The position numbers and the translations under genes are program-made. Below are positions 35,460 through 43,768 of a DNA stretch of 64,000 bases, in pieces. This stretch comes from a virus. The number at the start of each line of letters is the position of its first letter. Position 1 is the stretch's first letter. The notes under the pieces are model-generated. The model was not told the origin of the DNA, made no database searches, and saw nothing but the letters and a program-made list of their open reading frames with translations. Location of the stretch: positions 26,292 through 90,291 of the IMG/VR virus record IMGVR_UViG_3300025889_009691. One strand, 5' to 3'.

Positions 35460-35744
35460 ATGGCTAGAAAGAAAGCTGTTAAAAAGACTGTTAAAAAGAC
35501 TGTTAAAAAGACTGTTCAGTCTCAGCCCGCAGTTGAAGAGTACATTGCGCCAGAGTATCTAGGCGTTTTACGTAACGGGTCTAGAGATGCATCTGTAAAT
35601 CACGTGCAAGAAAAGCTAGGAATTACGGGAGACGGATGGTACGGGCGAGAAACCACTCGTGCTGTCCGAAAGTACCAGCAAAACAACAAACTCTATAATG
35701 ACGGTATTGTTGGCCCTAAAACATGGAAGCACATGTTCGGATAG
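35460..35744 (+). CDS. Small cationic peptidoglycan-binding protein
   Basis: 94 residues from ATG 35460, chosen for the GGAG 6 nt upstream (an ATG at 35448 would add four residues). The N-terminus carries three near-identical KTVKK units made by an exact repeat in DNA (AAAAAGACTGTT, nt ~35,482-35,516). Residues ~37-94 are a peptidoglycan-binding domain (VNHVQEKLGITGDGWYGRETTRAVRKYQ ... DGIVGPKTW). There is no catalytic domain and no signal peptide. It may bind wall or DNA/RNA through the Lys repeats. Confidence 0.78.
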   Translation: MARKKAVKKTVKKTVKKTVQSQPAVEEYIAPEYLGVLRNGSRDASVNHVQEKLGITGDGWYGRETTRAVRKYQQNNKLYNDGIVGPKTWKHMFG

Positions 35745-35752
35745 CCATAGGC

Positions 35753-35782
35753 TTGACAGACTAACCTGCTTTGGGGTAGACT
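35753..35782 (+). promoter_or_regulatory. Leaderless-type promoter for the gene at 35789
   Basis: TTGACA, 18-nt spacer, TAGACT (35777-35782), 6 nt, ATG. Confidence 0.78.
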
Positions 35783-35788
35783 ACCTCT

Positions 35789-36304
35789 ATGGATAAAAAG
35801 ATTGTCAGAGAAGCCGTAGCACCCGCTGCGATCCCGACTTTAGCGGAGAATACGCATCGGGCTATTGAGCTACTGATTGCAAAAGACGGCGTGTTCCGAA
35901 CCGACGAGTCTTGGGTGTACACTGCTCTGCAGCCGCTAATTAAAAGCGGCCACGTTGACGTTGACGGAACTACCATTTCAATCGGTAAGGACTTTGAACC
36001 GTTCCTGCTAAACATGGCTGACCGTTCTGCAATTTACAACACAACTCTAAAGAACTACAGACAGTTGGTTGCGTCTAATGCTGAAAAGTATGATGTAACC
36101 AATTTTGACGTTATGGACAAAGTTGCTTCAATACATAACACTGATGAGAAAATTGTTTACCTCACAAGTGTTTTGGCTGAAACTTTCGGCAAGCTAGAAG
36201 AAGCTTTGAATCGAACTTCTTATTTGGAAAACCTTTGTAAAGAGATGGATATTTCGTTATCTGTCATGGAGTCTATGACTTTTGATGAGAGTTCTGACAG
36301 TTAA
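35789..36304 (+). CDS. Hypothetical protein, probable regulator partner
   Basis: 171 residues, largely helical. Residues ~20-70 have a winged-helix-like arrangement (HRAIELLIAKDGVFRTDESWVYTALQPLIKSGHVDVDGTTISI). No family is confidently assigned. The next gene, a winged-helix protein, begins inside its 3' end, so the two are probably co-translated. Start chosen from the leaderless promoter. Confidence 0.72.
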   Translation: MDKKIVREAVAPAAIPTLAENTHRAIELLIAKDGVFRTDESWVYTALQPLIKSGHVDVDGTTISIGKDFEPFLLNMADRSAIYNTTLKNYRQLVASNAEKYDVTNFDVMDKVASIHNTDEKIVYLTSVLAETFGKLEEALNRTSYLENLCKEMDISLSVMESMTFDESSDS

Positions 36305-36548
36305 TGCACGAGTTCTGCTCGCCGTGCTGGAGCATCCTGATATGACTCAGAAGCAAATAGCTGACGAGTTGGGGATGCGCTACCAGCATGTTTGGCGGGC
36401 GTTAGACCGACTAGTAAAGGAAGGAATACTGCGGAAGGAACGTCAAAATAGACGGACCTACTTTTTTGCAGATGAAGGGTTTTACAGCCTTGATGACATT
36501 CAACGCTTACAGGCTTGCATGTCGCTGCAACATGTGGTAAACTCATAG
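36285..36548 (+). CDS. Winged-helix (MarR/ArsR-like) DNA-binding protein
   Basis: 87 residues. HTH pattern NARVLLAVLEHPDMTQKQIADELGMRYQHVWRALDRLVKEGILRKERQNRRTYFF: helix-turn-helix followed by a wing ending in an aromatic strand. It is a likely transcription regulator. ATG 36285 lies within the upstream gene (20-nt overlap); a TTG at 36282 is the only nearby alternative. Confidence 0.82.
   Translation: MRVLTVNARVLLAVLEHPDMTQKQIADELGMRYQHVWRALDRLVKEGILRKERQNRRTYFFADEGFYSLDDIQRLQACMSLQHVVNS
36515..36543 (+). promoter_or_regulatory. Promoter for the exonuclease-like gene
   Basis: TTGCAT (36515-36520), 17-nt spacer, TAAACT (36538-36543), then 8 nt to ATG 36552 and no Shine-Dalgarno. It deviates by 2 nt from the 6-nt rule. 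Confidence 0.55.
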
Positions 36549-36551
36549 ATT

Positions 36552-37313
36552 ATGGCTAAGATACTGTATTACGATATAGAGACGGCACCGAACCTAAGTA
36601 TGGTTTGGGGCCACTACGAGCAGAATGTGATTACACATGAGCGAGAGTGGTATATGCTTTGTGTCTCTTACCGTTGGGAGCACGAGAAGAAGTCTCATGT
36701 GACTTCGCTGGTTGACTTCCCTGCGGACTATAAGAAAGACCCTGAGAACGACTTCCACGTGGTTAAGAAGCTGTGGGAGTTGTTTGATGAGGCTGACATT
36801 GTGATTGCTCACAACGGTGACAAGTTTGATATGCGTAAGGCTAACGCTCGTTTCGTGGCCCACGGTTTAGGTCCTGCGTCGCCTGTTAAGTCAATAGACA
36901 CGTTGAAGGTTGCCCGTAAGTACTTTATGTTCAACAGCAACAAGCTAGATCATCTGGGCGATCATTTGGGCGTTGGCCGTAAGGTTTCTACCGGAGGGTT
37001 TGAAACCTGGGCCGGTTGTATGCGTGGCGATATGAAGTATTGGAAGTTGATGATTAAGTATGCTAAGCAGGATGTTGATTTGCTTCGAAAAGTTTATCTT
37101 CAGTTGCGTCCTTGGATGACGAATCATCCTAACCTTAACATCTTTGATGGTACGAATGCGTGTCCTACGTGTGGGTCTAAGCGCTTGCAGAAGCGGGGTA
37201 CTAAACGTACACAGGTGTCGGTTTACCAGCAGTATCAATGTAACGACTGTGGGTCTTATTCTCGTCAGCGAGTCGCTGATGCTGACGCTATCAAGCCTGA
37301 GATTGTTCCCTGA
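36552..37313 (+). CDS. DnaQ/RNase H-like 3'-5' exonuclease with C-terminal zinc ribbon
   Basis: 253 residues. Exonuclease motifs: ILYYDIETAPN (ExoI, Asp-Glu), IVIAHNGDKFDMRKANARF (ExoII, Asp), and IKYAKQDVDLLRKVY (ExoIII, Asp). The layout is that of YprB/RNase_H_2-type nucleases. Residues ~203-240 form a zinc ribbon (CPTCGSKR ... YQCNDCGSYSRQR) that could hold nucleic acid. It probably acts in DNA or RNA processing during replication; the polymerase gene 2 kb downstream has its own exonuclease domain. Confidence 0.85.
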   Translation: MAKILYYDIETAPNLSMVWGHYEQNVITHEREWYMLCVSYRWEHEKKSHVTSLVDFPADYKKDPENDFHVVKKLWELFDEADIVIAHNGDKFDMRKANARFVAHGLGPASPVKSIDTLKVARKYFMFNSNKLDHLGDHLGVGRKVSTGGFETWAGCMRGDMKYWKLMIKYAKQDVDLLRKVYLQLRPWMTNHPNLNIFDGTNACPTCGSKRLQKRGTKRTQVSVYQQYQCNDCGSYSRQRVADADAIKPEIVP

Positions 37314-37324
37314 TTTAGATTGTT

Positions 37325-37558
37325 ATGTTTACATCAGACGATCTGTATGGAATGGCTCCAGACAAGTTACTAGTTTCTGACGACTTTACTGTCTGGTACG
37401 CCTTTTATGACGATGAACTATCCGTGCTGTCCAATGCTGAGGGCACGCTTGAAGCTTACAGTTACGACAATAAGTCGGAGTATCGTGAAGTTCGTCGGTT
37501 TATTAAAGAGCAGTATCCTGTGAAAGAGACAAATGCGTACACCTACGATGAAGATTAG
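37325..37558 (+). CDS. Hypothetical acidic protein
   Basis: 77 residues, rich in Asp/Glu/Tyr (LYGMAPDKLLVSDDFTVWYAFYDDELSVL...). No motif is recognised. It overlaps the start of the guaB-like gene, so translation is probably coupled. A TAGATT lies 3 nt before the ATG, too close for the usual leaderless pattern. Confidence 0.65.
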   Translation: MFTSDDLYGMAPDKLLVSDDFTVWYAFYDDELSVLSNAEGTLEAYSYDNKSEYREVRRFIKEQYPVKETNAYTYDED

Positions 37559-38582
37559 ACCCAAAGCTTACACGTTTGATGATGTGCTAATTGTTCCGAA
37601 GTATTCGGAAGTGCGAAGTCGAACAGATGTAGACTTGTCCGTAAAACTAGGCAAGCATCATTTAACGATGCCGTTGATCGCCGCCAACATGGACACAGTA
37701 TGTGGTCCTATCATGGCTAGCGAAATGGATCGTTTGGGTAGCTTTGGGGTCATGCACCGAAACATGCCTCTTACTTCCAGTGGTGACCCGTTGACAAGTA
37801 CACGGTTTGGTTCCGTTGCTGGACGAACTATTAGGTCAGCAGTTGCTTTTGGAGTTAACGAAGACCTAGACCTTGTTGTGAGTGAAGCAAACAGTTGGCG
37901 TACCCAAATTCTGGTACTAGATATTGCTCACGGTCACAGCAAGCACGCTTTGAATGCCCTGCAGTACGTCATGTCAGGGATTGAACATGAAGCCACGTTT
38001 ATTGGCGGAAATGTTGCTACTCGTTCAGCTGTTGAAGATTTTGCTAAGATTGGTGCAGATGTAGTGAAGGTCGGCATTGGTCCTGGCAGCGTGTGCTCTA
38101 CACGGGTGGTTGCAGGCGTTGGTGTTCCGCAGTTGACGGCTATTGCAGATTGCTCTATAGTAGCAGATGCGGTAGGCATTCAGGTTATTGCTGACGGCGG
38201 AATCAAGACGCCTGGAGATGCTGCTAAGGCTATTGCTGCAGGTGCTGATGCTGTCATGATCGGCGGCATGTTTGCTGGAACTGACGAAGCCCCCGGAAAG
38301 AAGTTTACTCTGGAAGACGGCACTGTGGTCAAAGAGCACCGTGGCATGGCGTCTGCTGAGGCAGGCTCTGCTTTCCCTGAGGGTGTTTCAGGGGTTGTGG
38401 CATCAAAGGGGCCGGTTGCGGATGTAGTGGAGTCGATTAACCGAGGTATCCGCTCTGCTTGTAGTTATGTTGGTGCTAGCTCACTGGCGGAGTTGCAGTC
38501 TAATGCAGAGTTTGTTGAAATATCTCCGGCTGGTTTGCGAGAATCCGCTCCGCATGATATAATCAACGCTAACTTATGGTAA
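37533..38582 (+). CDS. guaB: IMP dehydrogenase/GMP reductase family enzyme without CBS domains
   Basis: 349 residues (345 if ATG 37548 is used). The N-terminus [18 protein letters not shown], the catalytic loop [20 protein letters not shown] with the active-site Cys, the phosphate site [25 protein letters not shown] and the C-terminal ...[16 protein letters not shown]...[11 protein letters not shown] are classic. IMPDH turns IMP into XMP; GMP reductase runs GMP back to IMP. The HRGMAS flap and C-terminal pattern favour IMPDH, but the length without CBS domains resembles GMP reductase. It would enlarge guanine nucleotide pools for phage DNA. It overlaps the polymerase start by 7 nt. Confidence 0.9.
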   Translation: MRTPTMKIRPKAYTFDDVLIVPKYSEVRSRTDVDLSVKLGKHHLTMPLIAANMDTVCGPIMASEMDRLGSFGVMHRNMPLTSSGDPLTSTRFGSVAGRTIRSAVAFGVNEDLDLVVSEANSWRTQILVLDIAHGHSKHALNALQYVMSGIEHEATFIGGNVATRSAVEDFAKIGADVVKVGIGPGSVCSTRVVAGVGVPQLTAIADCSIVADAVGIQVIADGGIKTPGDAAKAIAAGADAVMIGGMFAGTDEAPGKKFTLEDGTVVKEHRGMASAEAGSAFPEGVSGVVASKGPVADVVESINRGIRSACSYVGASSLAELQSNAEFVEISPAGLRESAPHDIINANLW

Positions 38583-40510
38583 ACGAAGACTCTATTACAC
38601 TTTTTGATGACTGGCTACATGCGACCGCACACGGCGACAACGCTTTAGGAGAAGTCGTTCTGGTTCGTTCAGACGACGCCTTTAGTGATTTTCGTGACTG
38701 GTTGCTTGAGCGGCAGCGCCCTTTGGCCTACGACATTGAAGCGAGCGGCCTTGATACGTATTCGCCTGAATGGGTAATTAAGAGTATTCAGTGGGGCGAC
38801 CAAGACAAGGCGTTTGTTTTTATCTGGAACGAACCGTGGTTTCAGAAGTCCATTGATCTGGTTATGAGCGAGACAGACTATAGGCTTCTCGCACACAATG
38901 CCACATTCGATGCGCTAGGTCTAGATCGTCACAACCACGTTGATGCTATAGAGCTTCTGGCTCGCACATATGACACGAAGATTTTGGCGCATTTGGCTGA
39001 TCCTCGCAGCCGTCAAGAAGGCGGCGTGGGACACGGCTTGAAGAACTTGGCTGCCCATCATGTAGATAAGTCTGCACCTGACTCTGACTCTGCTTTGAAA
39101 GAAGTGTTTCAACAAAACAAATGGTCAGTTCAGCAGGGTTGGAAAAACATCCCTGCGACTCACCCTACTCTTGTGCAGTATGCAGGTATGGATGTTATTT
39201 TGACTGCGAGACTTTTTCCTAAGTTGCGTCAGGAGATTAAGCGTCAAACGATGGATCATCTTGTGAAGTATGAGCATCAAATTCTTATGCTTGTTGCTGG
39301 TATGGAACGACGTGGTATGCGTATTGATATTGAATACGCTAAGCGTTTGGTAGAAGACATGACTAAGGAAGAGCATCGCAATATTGATATTGTGAAGAGC
39401 TTTGGTGTTGCTAATCACAACGCCACGAAAGATGTGGCGGCTGGGTTGCAGGCGTTAGGCGTGAAGCTACTTGAGACTACGAATTCAGGCGCTTTGAAGG
39501 TTGATAAGACTATCTTAAACGCTATTTGCGATGATGAGGATGCGGGCGATGCTAGAGTTCTTGCTCAGGCTGTTATGGCCGCAAAGAACAATGCAAAGTG
39601 GCGTGATTCTTATGTAACTGCGTCTCTGGCGTCTATGGATTCTAACGGCAGAGTTCACCCTAAAATTAACAGTTTGCAGGCGAGAACTGGTAGAATGTCT
39701 ATCAACAATCCTCCTTTGCAGCAGTTGCCTTCAGGAGGCGATGCTATACGTCGAATGTTCTTAGCAGAAGAGGGTTGCCGAATGGCTTCAATTGACTTTT
39801 CTGGTGTAGAGTTGCGTGTATTAGCGGCCCTATCTCAAGACCCTGTTATGCTAAAAGTCTTTAAGGAGGGCGCTGACCTTCACCAGACTACGGCGGACAA
39901 CACGGGCGTGACTCGTAAAGTAGCCAAGACTGTTAACTTTGGTAAGGTTTACGGGGCAGGACCTAAAACTTTGGCTCGTCAATCAGGTCTAACTGTTGAA
40001 GAAGCCCAGAAGGTTTGTGACTTGTTTGACAGCACATATCAAGGTGTAACCAAGTTTTCGCACCAGTTAGCGTTTCCTGTTAAGAAAGGTCAGCGTAGTT
40101 ACGTTGTGACCCACACTGGACGTAAACTGCCGGTAGACGAAGAGCGCCCCTATGCCGCCCTGAACTACTGTATTCAGTCCACGGCTAGAGATGTGCTTGG
40201 TAGAGCGATGCTGAAGGTGCATGATGCGGGCCTGTGGGATTACGCTGTTCTTCCCATCCACGATGAAATTTTGTTTAGTTTCCCTGAAGACAAGGCTGAA
40301 GAGCTTTGCCGTGAAGCAGGTGTAGTTATGGAGATGATTCTGAAAGATGTCCACATTTCAACAGAGCCTGACTTGGGTGGAAGTTCTTGGGGAACGTTAT
40401 ATACAGAAGGCGAACACGACGTGATTGAGTTGAACGATGAGGACCGCAGAACGTATGGCGACGAGCATCTCATTAAGCACCTGTTTGAGTCGCAAACGTT
40501 CGAGTTTTAG
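38576..40510 (+). CDS. polA: Family A DNA polymerase with 3'-5' exonuclease
   Basis: 644 residues. Exonuclease: YDIEASGL (ExoI), LLAHNATFDALGL (ExoII), VQYAGMDVILTARL (ExoIII), all acidic ligands present. Polymerase: motif A IDFSGVELRVLAAL, motif B RKVAKTVNFGKVYG and motif C LPIHDEILFSF. The residue equivalent to E. coli Pol I 762 is Phe. There is no 5'-3' exonuclease domain. It is the probable replicative polymerase of the phage. Its start overlaps the guaB-like stop, linking precursor supply and DNA synthesis in one operon. Confidence 0.95.
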   Translation: MVNEDSITLFDDWLHATAHGDNALGEVVLVRSDDAFSDFRDWLLERQRPLAYDIEASGLDTYSPEWVIKSIQWGDQDKAFVFIWNEPWFQKSIDLVMSETDYRLLAHNATFDALGLDRHNHVDAIELLARTYDTKILAHLADPRSRQEGGVGHGLKNLAAHHVDKSAPDSDSALKEVFQQNKWSVQQGWKNIPATHPTLVQYAGMDVILTARLFPKLRQEIKRQTMDHLVKYEHQILMLVAGMERRGMRIDIEYAKRLVEDMTKEEHRNIDIVKSFGVANHNATKDVAAGLQALGVKLLETTNSGALKVDKTILNAICDDEDAGDARVLAQAVMAAKNNAKWRDSYVTASLASMDSNGRVHPKINSLQARTGRMSINNPPLQQLPSGGDAIRRMFLAEEGCRMASIDFSGVELRVLAALSQDPVMLKVFKEGADLHQTTADNTGVTRKVAKTVNFGKVYGAGPKTLARQSGLTVEEAQKVCDLFDSTYQGVTKFSHQLAFPVKKGQRSYVVTHTGRKLPVDEERPYAALNYCIQSTARDVLGRAMLKVHDAGLWDYAVLPIHDEILFSFPEDKAEELCREAGVVMEMILKDVHISTEPDLGGSSWGTLYTEGEHDVIELNDEDRRTYGDEHLIKHLFESQTFEF

Positions 40511-40573
40511 GTCTTCATTAGAAACAAAACTGTGGTGTTACTAACAAAGCTAGTCATTTACCCGCAAAAGTTA

Positions 40574-40625
40574 CTGGTCGGGCTTGACTGTACTACTGAT
40601 TTGGTGTAAAATCGGACCCGACTAG
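40574..40625 (+). promoter_or_regulatory. Sigma factor promoter bracketed by an inverted repeat
   Basis: TTGACT (40584-40589), 17-nt spacer, TAAAAT (40607-40612). CTGGTCGGG (40574-40582) just upstream and CCCGACTAG (40617-40625) at the start point form a 9-bp inverted repeat with one G-U/mismatch, enclosing the promoter. A regulator bound at both arms could block it. Confidence 0.65.
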
Positions 40626-40696
40626 TGTCCAAACACAGTCAAATACCTACCATCGTCATATATACGGCCACTTTGGCCAAAGAAAGGAGTACGTTA

Positions 40697-41620
40697 ATGT
40701 CAGGATACAAGAGGAGTTCAAAGCACAAAATTCTTACCAGAGAAGAAGAAGTTGTGTTAGGGCGTACAGTCATTGAAGGGCAGGAGGCCGCTAAAGCATT
40801 GAATGATGCGCATATCGAAGGTATCAACTTAGATTTTAGTGAGCGCCGCAAGCTGCAAGTGGCTGTTCGTGAAGGTAAACGGGCCAAGGACACATTTGTG
40901 GAGCACAACCTTAGGCTAGCCATGGATACGGCTGCAAAGTACGCTAGGTCCCAGTCTCGTCTTGAGTACGAAGATTTGATCCAAGAAGCCACTATTGGTC
41001 TTATGCGGGCAGTAGATAAGTTTGACCCTGAGCGTGGATTCAAGTTCTCTACATATGCCACGTGGTGGTGTCGTCAGGCTTGTCAGCGGGCAATTGCCAA
41101 TTATGGCCGTGCTATACGTCTACCTATGCATGTTGAGGCTGATGTGCGTAAGTTGGCTGCTGTTGTTGATGAGTTTTCTACTTATCAAGATACTGTGTCT
41201 CGGCATGAGGTAGCAGAGTTTTTGGGCTGGGAGTTTGACTATTTGGAAGACATTTGGGAACACATGGACAACTCCAAGCTTGAATCTTTAGATAATCCTT
41301 TGTCTGAAGAGAGCGGTATCACGTATGCCGACACTCTTGTAGACAGCGATCAAACTCCCGTGGAAGATGTCGGAACTGAGTCTTCGTTCGCTAATGACAT
41401 TCTGAAGGCTTTGTCAATTCTTCCTGAACGTGAGTACAACGTGCTTGTCATGCACCACGGCCTTGCTGGCTTGCAGGAGCCTATGACTCTACAAGACATT
41501 GGCAACCATATGGGGCTGACTCGTGAGCGTGTGCGACAGTTGGAAGCTAAAGCTATTGCACGGTTGAGGCATCCCTCGTCTGGTGTTGCTTGGGCATTTA
41601 CGCAGAGCGAAGAAAACTAA
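40697..41620 (+). CDS. Sigma-70 family RNA polymerase sigma factor
   Basis: 307 residues from ATG 40697 (AAAGGAG 7 nt upstream; an earlier frame from 40625 begins at the transcription start). Region 2: EDLIQEATIGLMRAVDKFDPERGFKFSTYATWWCRQACQRAI, including the -10 recognition helix. Region 3: HEVAEFLGWEF. Region 4: LPEREYNVLVMHHGL ... TLQDIGNHMGLTRERVRQLEAKAIARL, the -35 HTH. It is closer to primary-type sigma factors than to T4 gp55. It probably steers host RNA polymerase to phage promoters. A GGCCA-CTT-TGGCC hairpin (40665-40677) sits just before the ribosome site. Confidence 0.93.
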   Translation: MSGYKRSSKHKILTREEEVVLGRTVIEGQEAAKALNDAHIEGINLDFSERRKLQVAVREGKRAKDTFVEHNLRLAMDTAAKYARSQSRLEYEDLIQEATIGLMRAVDKFDPERGFKFSTYATWWCRQACQRAIANYGRAIRLPMHVEADVRKLAAVVDEFSTYQDTVSRHEVAEFLGWEFDYLEDIWEHMDNSKLESLDNPLSEESGITYADTLVDSDQTPVEDVGTESSFANDILKALSILPEREYNVLVMHHGLAGLQEPMTLQDIGNHMGLTRERVRQLEAKAIARLRHPSSGVAWAFTQSEEN

Positions 41621-41662
41621 TATTTGCATGACTGCCTGACTAGTGCTATACTTATAGCCCTA

Positions 41663-41745
41663 GCCCCCGTGGCGGAATTGGCATACGCAGCGGACTTAAA
41701 ATCCGTCACCTTTATGGTTTGTGGGTTCGAGTCCCACCGGGGGTA
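41663..41745 (+). tRNA. tRNA-Leu (anticodon TAA)
   Basis: 83 nt. Cloverleaf with acceptor GCCCCCG / CGGGGGT (G1-U72 wobble), anticodon loop CTTAAAA giving UAA, long variable arm and T loop GGTTCGAGTCC; discriminator A. CCA is not encoded. It reads UUA, a rare Leu codon in many Actinobacteria. Confidence 0.93.
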
Positions 41746-41764
41746 CTACTATTGAAAGGAAAAC

Positions 41765-42307
41765 ATGAACATATTTGTAGTAGACCAAGACCCTGTTGTA
41801 GCAGCTAACTCGTTGTGCGACAAGCATGTACCTAAGATGATTGTGGAAACCACGCAGATGCTTGTGTCTGCTTTGCGTCGCCATGGTGCATCAGATGACG
41901 ATGTTCCTTTAACAAAGTCAGGTACCCCTCACAAGGGCGGTTACCCTAATCATCCTGCGACCCGATGGGTGGGTGACTCTCGCACTAATGCTGCGTGGTT
42001 GTTAGAGCACGGCTTTGGCTTGTGTTCGCAGTTTGAACTTCGCTTCAATAAAGAGCATGCGTGTTTTACGCAACTTGAAACAGTGATGGACACTCTAGAC
42101 TTCATTCCTGACCACGGTTTAACTGATGTGGCGTTGTGTGTTGGTGAAGAACTTCAGAATGGCCGCACCCATGCCCCTATTGATGATGCTGTGCATGTTT
42201 ATAGAAATTTCTATAGAATAGACAAGGCTGAGTTTGCTAAGTGGGACAAGGGTGTAGATGCCCCTGTCTGGTGGCAGGCGAACCAACTAGTTGACACGAC
42301 GATTTGA
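41765..42307 (+). CDS. Conserved phage protein of the MNIF...DKHVxKM family
   Basis: 180 residues. The signature MNIFVVDQDPVVAANSLCDKHVPKMIVETTQML and later NHPATRWVGDSRTNAAWLLEHG and YRIDKAEFAKW are known to me from many T4-like and marine phages, where function is uncertain. Conserved His, Lys and Asp residues suggest an enzyme. It follows tRNA-Leu by 19 nt, with AAAGGA as ribosome site, so its mRNA may be released by tRNA processing. Confidence 0.75.
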   Translation: MNIFVVDQDPVVAANSLCDKHVPKMIVETTQMLVSALRRHGASDDDVPLTKSGTPHKGGYPNHPATRWVGDSRTNAAWLLEHGFGLCSQFELRFNKEHACFTQLETVMDTLDFIPDHGLTDVALCVGEELQNGRTHAPIDDAVHVYRNFYRIDKAEFAKWDKGVDAPVWWQANQLVDTTI

Positions 42308-42319
42308 GAAAGATAACAT
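42291..42319 (+). promoter_or_regulatory. Leaderless-type promoter for the gene at 42326
   Basis: TTGACA, 17-nt spacer, TAACAT (42314-42319), 6 nt, ATG. The -35 box lies in the last codons of the preceding gene. Confidence 0.75.
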
Positions 42320-42325
42320 ATACAC

Positions 42326-42490
42326 ATGAGTGACATAAATATTGACCCAAACCTAGTAATTGCTGACCTACTTGACCAGATTAAGAAGCTGTCGGGTGAT
42401 AACGCTGTGCTTCGTAGTGCGCTTACGCAACTTCAAAACAGCATGGCAGAAGATACTTCAGCGATTGTGTCTAAGTCCGACGAAGACTGA
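42326..42490 (+). CDS. Small helical protein (54 aa)
   Basis: 54 residues, one long amphipathic helix likely to form a coiled coil (LVIADLLDQIKKLSGDNAVLRSALTQLQ). No domain is known. Accepted because of the clean leaderless promoter at 6 nt and because the frame ends before the next gene's ribosome site. Confidence 0.6.
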   Translation: MSDINIDPNLVIADLLDQIKKLSGDNAVLRSALTQLQNSMAEDTSAIVSKSDED

Positions 42491-42527
42491 TAATTTCTTC
42501 AGTATACTATAACTGAGGAGGTTTGTT

Positions 42528-42872
42528 ATGTCTGCCGGTTCTTACAATTTTACCTGCGAGCAGGGCGCTACGTTTAGTAGAACTTTAACTGTCAAAGATA
42601 GTAATGGTGACGCACGTGATCTGAGTGATTACACTGCACGGATGCAAGTGCGGCGGCGTTTAACCGATACGTCAACCCTGATTGAGTTGACTACTGAGAA
42701 TGGTCGAATTTCGTTAAACAGCGAGGGTGAAGTCAGTCTGAGTATTGGTGCTACAGCAACAGCAGCGTTGTCTGATGGCGGCGTCTACGATTTAGAGCTT
42801 ATTGCGTCTGATGGCACTGTTGAGCGAGTTATTGAAGGCAACTTTGTTCTGTCTCTAGAGGTGACAAGATAA
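42528..42872 (+). CDS. Baseplate/fibre adaptor-like beta protein, copy 1
   Basis: 114 residues behind a strong GAGGAGG. It begins with a compact beta domain (YNFTCEQGATFSRTLTVKDSNGDARDLSDYTARMQVRR ... LIELTTENGRISL ... YDLELIASDGTVERVIEGNFVLS). This matches the 51942 gene in motif order and length, so the two are paralogues. Similar N-terminal domains occur in BppU-like receptor-binding adaptors. It opens the wedge/fibre cluster. Confidence 0.75.
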   Translation: MSAGSYNFTCEQGATFSRTLTVKDSNGDARDLSDYTARMQVRRRLTDTSTLIELTTENGRISLNSEGEVSLSIGATATAALSDGGVYDLELIASDGTVERVIEGNFVLSLEVTR

Positions 42873-43093
42873 TGTTTACTTATGACCACGGCATGTTAGC
42901 TGATGTAGCGTGGAGTGAATATATTGCTGTCAAGAAAGAAAACCTTGATTTGCGCTGCCAGTTAGAAACAGCCAAGCAGACTGTTGAGGCTTTGCGTACA
43001 CAGATTGATTCGTTAGCCTCCATGGTTGAAGCGCTGCAGGCTGATGCAGATGAAAGTGCTGATTGGGATGCAGAGTCTAAACTGGAACGTTGA
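42872..43093 (+). CDS. Small coiled-coil protein
   Basis: 73 residues, overlapping the previous stop by 1 nt. Residues ~20-60 form a strong heptad pattern (KKENLDLRCQLETAKQTVEALRTQIDSLASMVEALQ). No other motif. Possibly a small structural or assembly factor for the baseplate. Confidence 0.7.
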   Translation: MFTYDHGMLADVAWSEYIAVKKENLDLRCQLETAKQTVEALRTQIDSLASMVEALQADADESADWDAESKLER

Positions 43094-43400
43094 CGGGCAC
43101 AGACTCGTTTTAAACATAACGAAAAGCAATGTTGATATTGCCCCCGGTATCTGCCCTCATGGGGCAGTGCAGGGGGCACCTTGCTATCATGCAGGGGTTG
43201 ATGGTTGTGTCGTTAACTACTTTATTAATGTGTTTGGTTTAGAGACCAACACTGGCACTGTTCCTGCTTCGCCTTCTATTGAGATTGCTTGGTGCTCGGA
43301 GGGTAGCGAATGGGACGTTGATTTAGTTGAGTTTCTTATGATTCCGGTAGAGGACCCTCACTTTAAAGATTGGTTTGATTCTCAGCAGAGTAGTGCTTGA
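43068..43400 (+). CDS. Cys-containing hypothetical protein
   Basis: 110 residues if ATG 43068 is used (26-nt overlap with the coiled-coil gene); ATG 43026 or 43044 are alternatives without better ribosome sites. The centre has Cys/His residues (GICPHGAVQGAPCYHAGVDGC) that might bind metal. The C-terminal half is acidic. No family recognised. Promoter TTGAGA-18-TAGAAT for the next gene follows its stop. Confidence 0.6.
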   Translation: MQSLNWNVDGHRLVLNITKSNVDIAPGICPHGAVQGAPCYHAGVDGCVVNYFINVFGLETNTGTVPASPSIEIAWCSEGSEWDVDLVEFLMIPVEDPHFKDWFDSQQSSA

Positions 43401-43426
43401 GAAAGCCCCCAAGTTTTCGGTAGAAT
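43397..43426 (+). promoter_or_regulatory. Promoter of the baseplate wedge operon
   Basis: TTGAGA, 18-nt spacer, TAGAAT (43421-43426). The leader of about 23 nt contains GGAGGAG before GTG 43456. Confidence 0.62.
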
Positions 43427-43455
43427 CATAGTAGAAGTTTTATTGGAGGAGTACC

Positions 43456-43761
43456 GTGGCACACGTAGGGCTTTCGTACCCGTTTAGGGTAGATAATGAC
43501 AATCGACGTTTTGGTACCGTTGCTAGCGATACGGACACATACAAGGCTGAGCAGATTCAGAGTTTTATTCGCACGCACAGAAACGAGCGTCTGATGTTCC
43601 CGGCGTTTGGTATTGTTGATCCCACGTTTGATAAGTTTGATGCAAGCACGTTTACAGAAGGCTTCAGCAACTTTTATAAGAGTAATGATATAAAGATCAC
43701 TAATGTTAGTACGGCGTCTTATCAGGGTGCTGTTACTGATGTTCTAATTGATTTCGAGTGA
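43456..43761 (+). CDS. Baseplate wedge protein, gp25/gpW-like
   Basis: 101 residues, starting with GTG after GGAGGAG. The pattern GLSYPFRVDNDNRRFGTVASDTDTYKAEQIQSFIRTHRNERLMFPAFGI is typical of the T4 gp25 family (lysozyme-like fold without activity), which starts sheath assembly at the baseplate. It overlaps the next gene's upstream region and is followed by the gpJ/gp6-like gene in the usual order. Confidence 0.88.
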   Translation: MAHVGLSYPFRVDNDNRRFGTVASDTDTYKAEQIQSFIRTHRNERLMFPAFGIVDPTFDKFDASTFTEGFSNFYKSNDIKITNVSTASYQGAVTDVLIDFE

Positions 43762-43768
43762 GGGTAAG

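Noticed and set aside
35482-35516. AAAAAGACTGTT repeats as an origin or iteron
   Set aside because: They are in frame and code for KTVKK units in a wall-binding protein.
37533-38582. Calling the GuaB-like enzyme a GMP reductase
   Set aside because: Length fits, but the flap and C-terminal motifs ([19 protein letters not shown]) are closer to IMP dehydrogenase. The family call is kept broad.
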